DNA of 7,351 nt from Clostridiales bacterium (lineage in GTDB: Bacteria > Bacillota > Clostridia > Oscillospirales > Acutalibacteraceae). Within the stretch, counting starts at the first letter, position 1; the number at the start of each line of letters is the position of its first letter. Shown in pieces: positions 7,002 through 7,351 of the stretch. The translations under genes and the position numbers were made by a program. The DNA is taken from contig JAAYWU010000274.1 of the NCBI GenBank assembly GCA_012516295.1, positions 1 to 7,351 on the forward strand. Direction: 5' to 3'. The notes under the pieces are model-generated. The model had not been told where the DNA came from and ran no database searches. It saw only the letters and a program-made list of their open reading frames with translations.

Positions 7002-7331
7002 ATGTTAAACATCGGCATCATCGGCGCCGGAAGAATCGGTAAGGTTCACGGGCAAAGCATTAAATTCCATGTTAAGAACGCTCAGGTGGCCGCGATCGCG
7101 GATTCCTTCTGGACGGAAGAGTCAAGGCAATGGGCGAAGGAGATGGGATTTACCACATACGACGATTACCATAAAATTTTAGAGGACGCTTCCATTGACG
7201 CCGTTATGATCTGTTCCTCCACGCAGACACATGCGCCGATTTCCATTGAAGCAATCCGAGCTGGAAAACATGTTTTCTGTGAAAAGCCGGTTTCGAAGGA
7301 TGTTGGGGAAATCAAGGCGGTTATGCAGTAA
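7002..7331 (+). CDS. iolG: Second IolG-type inositol dehydrogenase, cut short by an in-frame stop (likely broken or misread)
   Basis: The first 109 codons encode the NAD-binding half of a Gfo/Idh/MocA oxidoreductase, of a type commonly annotated as inositol 2-dehydrogenase. The dinucleotide motif GAGRIG is at residues 8-13, the strand ending AIAD at 31-34, the CSSTQTHAP segment at 71-79, and FCEKPVSKD with catalytic K95 at 92-100. Family members are about 340 residues long and carry the catalytic Asp/His pair and substrate site in the missing C-terminal domain. TAA at 7329-7331 ends the frame, yet the bases beyond it read LEKTNL in the same frame, which suits the helix expected next. The stop therefore looks like a point change (natural nonsense mutation or base error near a sequence end) and not a true gene end. 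AAGGAG at 6988-6993, 8 nt before the ATG, is a good ribosome binding site. As it stands the product should be inactive. Confidence 0.85.
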   Translation: MLNIGIIGAGRIGKVHGQSIKFHVKNAQVAAIADSFWTEESRQWAKEMGFTTYDDYHKILEDASIDAVMICSSTQTHAPISIEAIRAGKHVFCEKPVSKDVGEIKAVMQ

Positions 7332-7351
7332 CTCGAGAAAACCAATTTAAA

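Noticed and set aside
7329..7337. TAA followed by CTCGAG (XhoI site), resembling a cloning junction
   Set aside because: The bases after the stop continue the dehydrogenase frame plausibly (LEKTNL), so a vector or construct end is not needed to explain it.

Overview
The window is a stretch of an inositol catabolism and uptake locus from a bacterium, very probably a member of the Bacillota, class Clostridia. I infer this from the strong AGGAGG-type ribosome binding sites, the lipoprotein-type binding protein (Gram-positive style), the moderate GC content, and the close resemblance of the iol proteins to Bacillus and clostridial homologues. A more exact placement, such as Oscillospirales, is only an impression. 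All genes are on the + strand and tightly packed, as in one operon or two closely linked ones.

Layout. Positions 1-1014 hold the 3' half of iolD (the 5' end lies outside the window). IolE (1033-1929) follows after 18 nt, then a full-length IolG-type dehydrogenase (2003-3016). A 167-nt gap with a short GC-rich inverted repeat leads into a complete ribose/galactose-type ABC importer: lipoprotein binding protein (3184-4203), tandem-domain ATPase (4472-5992) and permease (5989-6981, overlapping the ATPase by 4 nt). A 268-nt gap between binding protein and ATPase carries a strong GNRA-capped hairpin and two GGATA...TATCC inverted repeats. The last gene (7002-) starts as a second IolG-type dehydrogenase but meets an in-frame TAA after 109 codons, 20 nt before the window ends.

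How the genes fit together. The importer would bring in an inositol, or a related polyol or sugar. An IolG-type dehydrogenase oxidises myo-inositol to 2-keto-myo-inositol (scyllo-inosose). IolE dehydrates this to the trihydroxycyclohexane-dione, and IolD opens the ring to 5-deoxy-glucuronate. The remaining steps (IolB, IolC, IolJ, IolA) and a regulator are not in the window. The inositol specificity of the importer is inferred from context only.

I found no sign of a novel system. There are no mobile elements, CRISPR arrays, RNA genes or unexplained large ORFs. The points most worth checking are the premature stop in the last gene, the intercistronic hairpin, the asymmetric ATP sites of the ATPase, and the non-ATG start of the permease.
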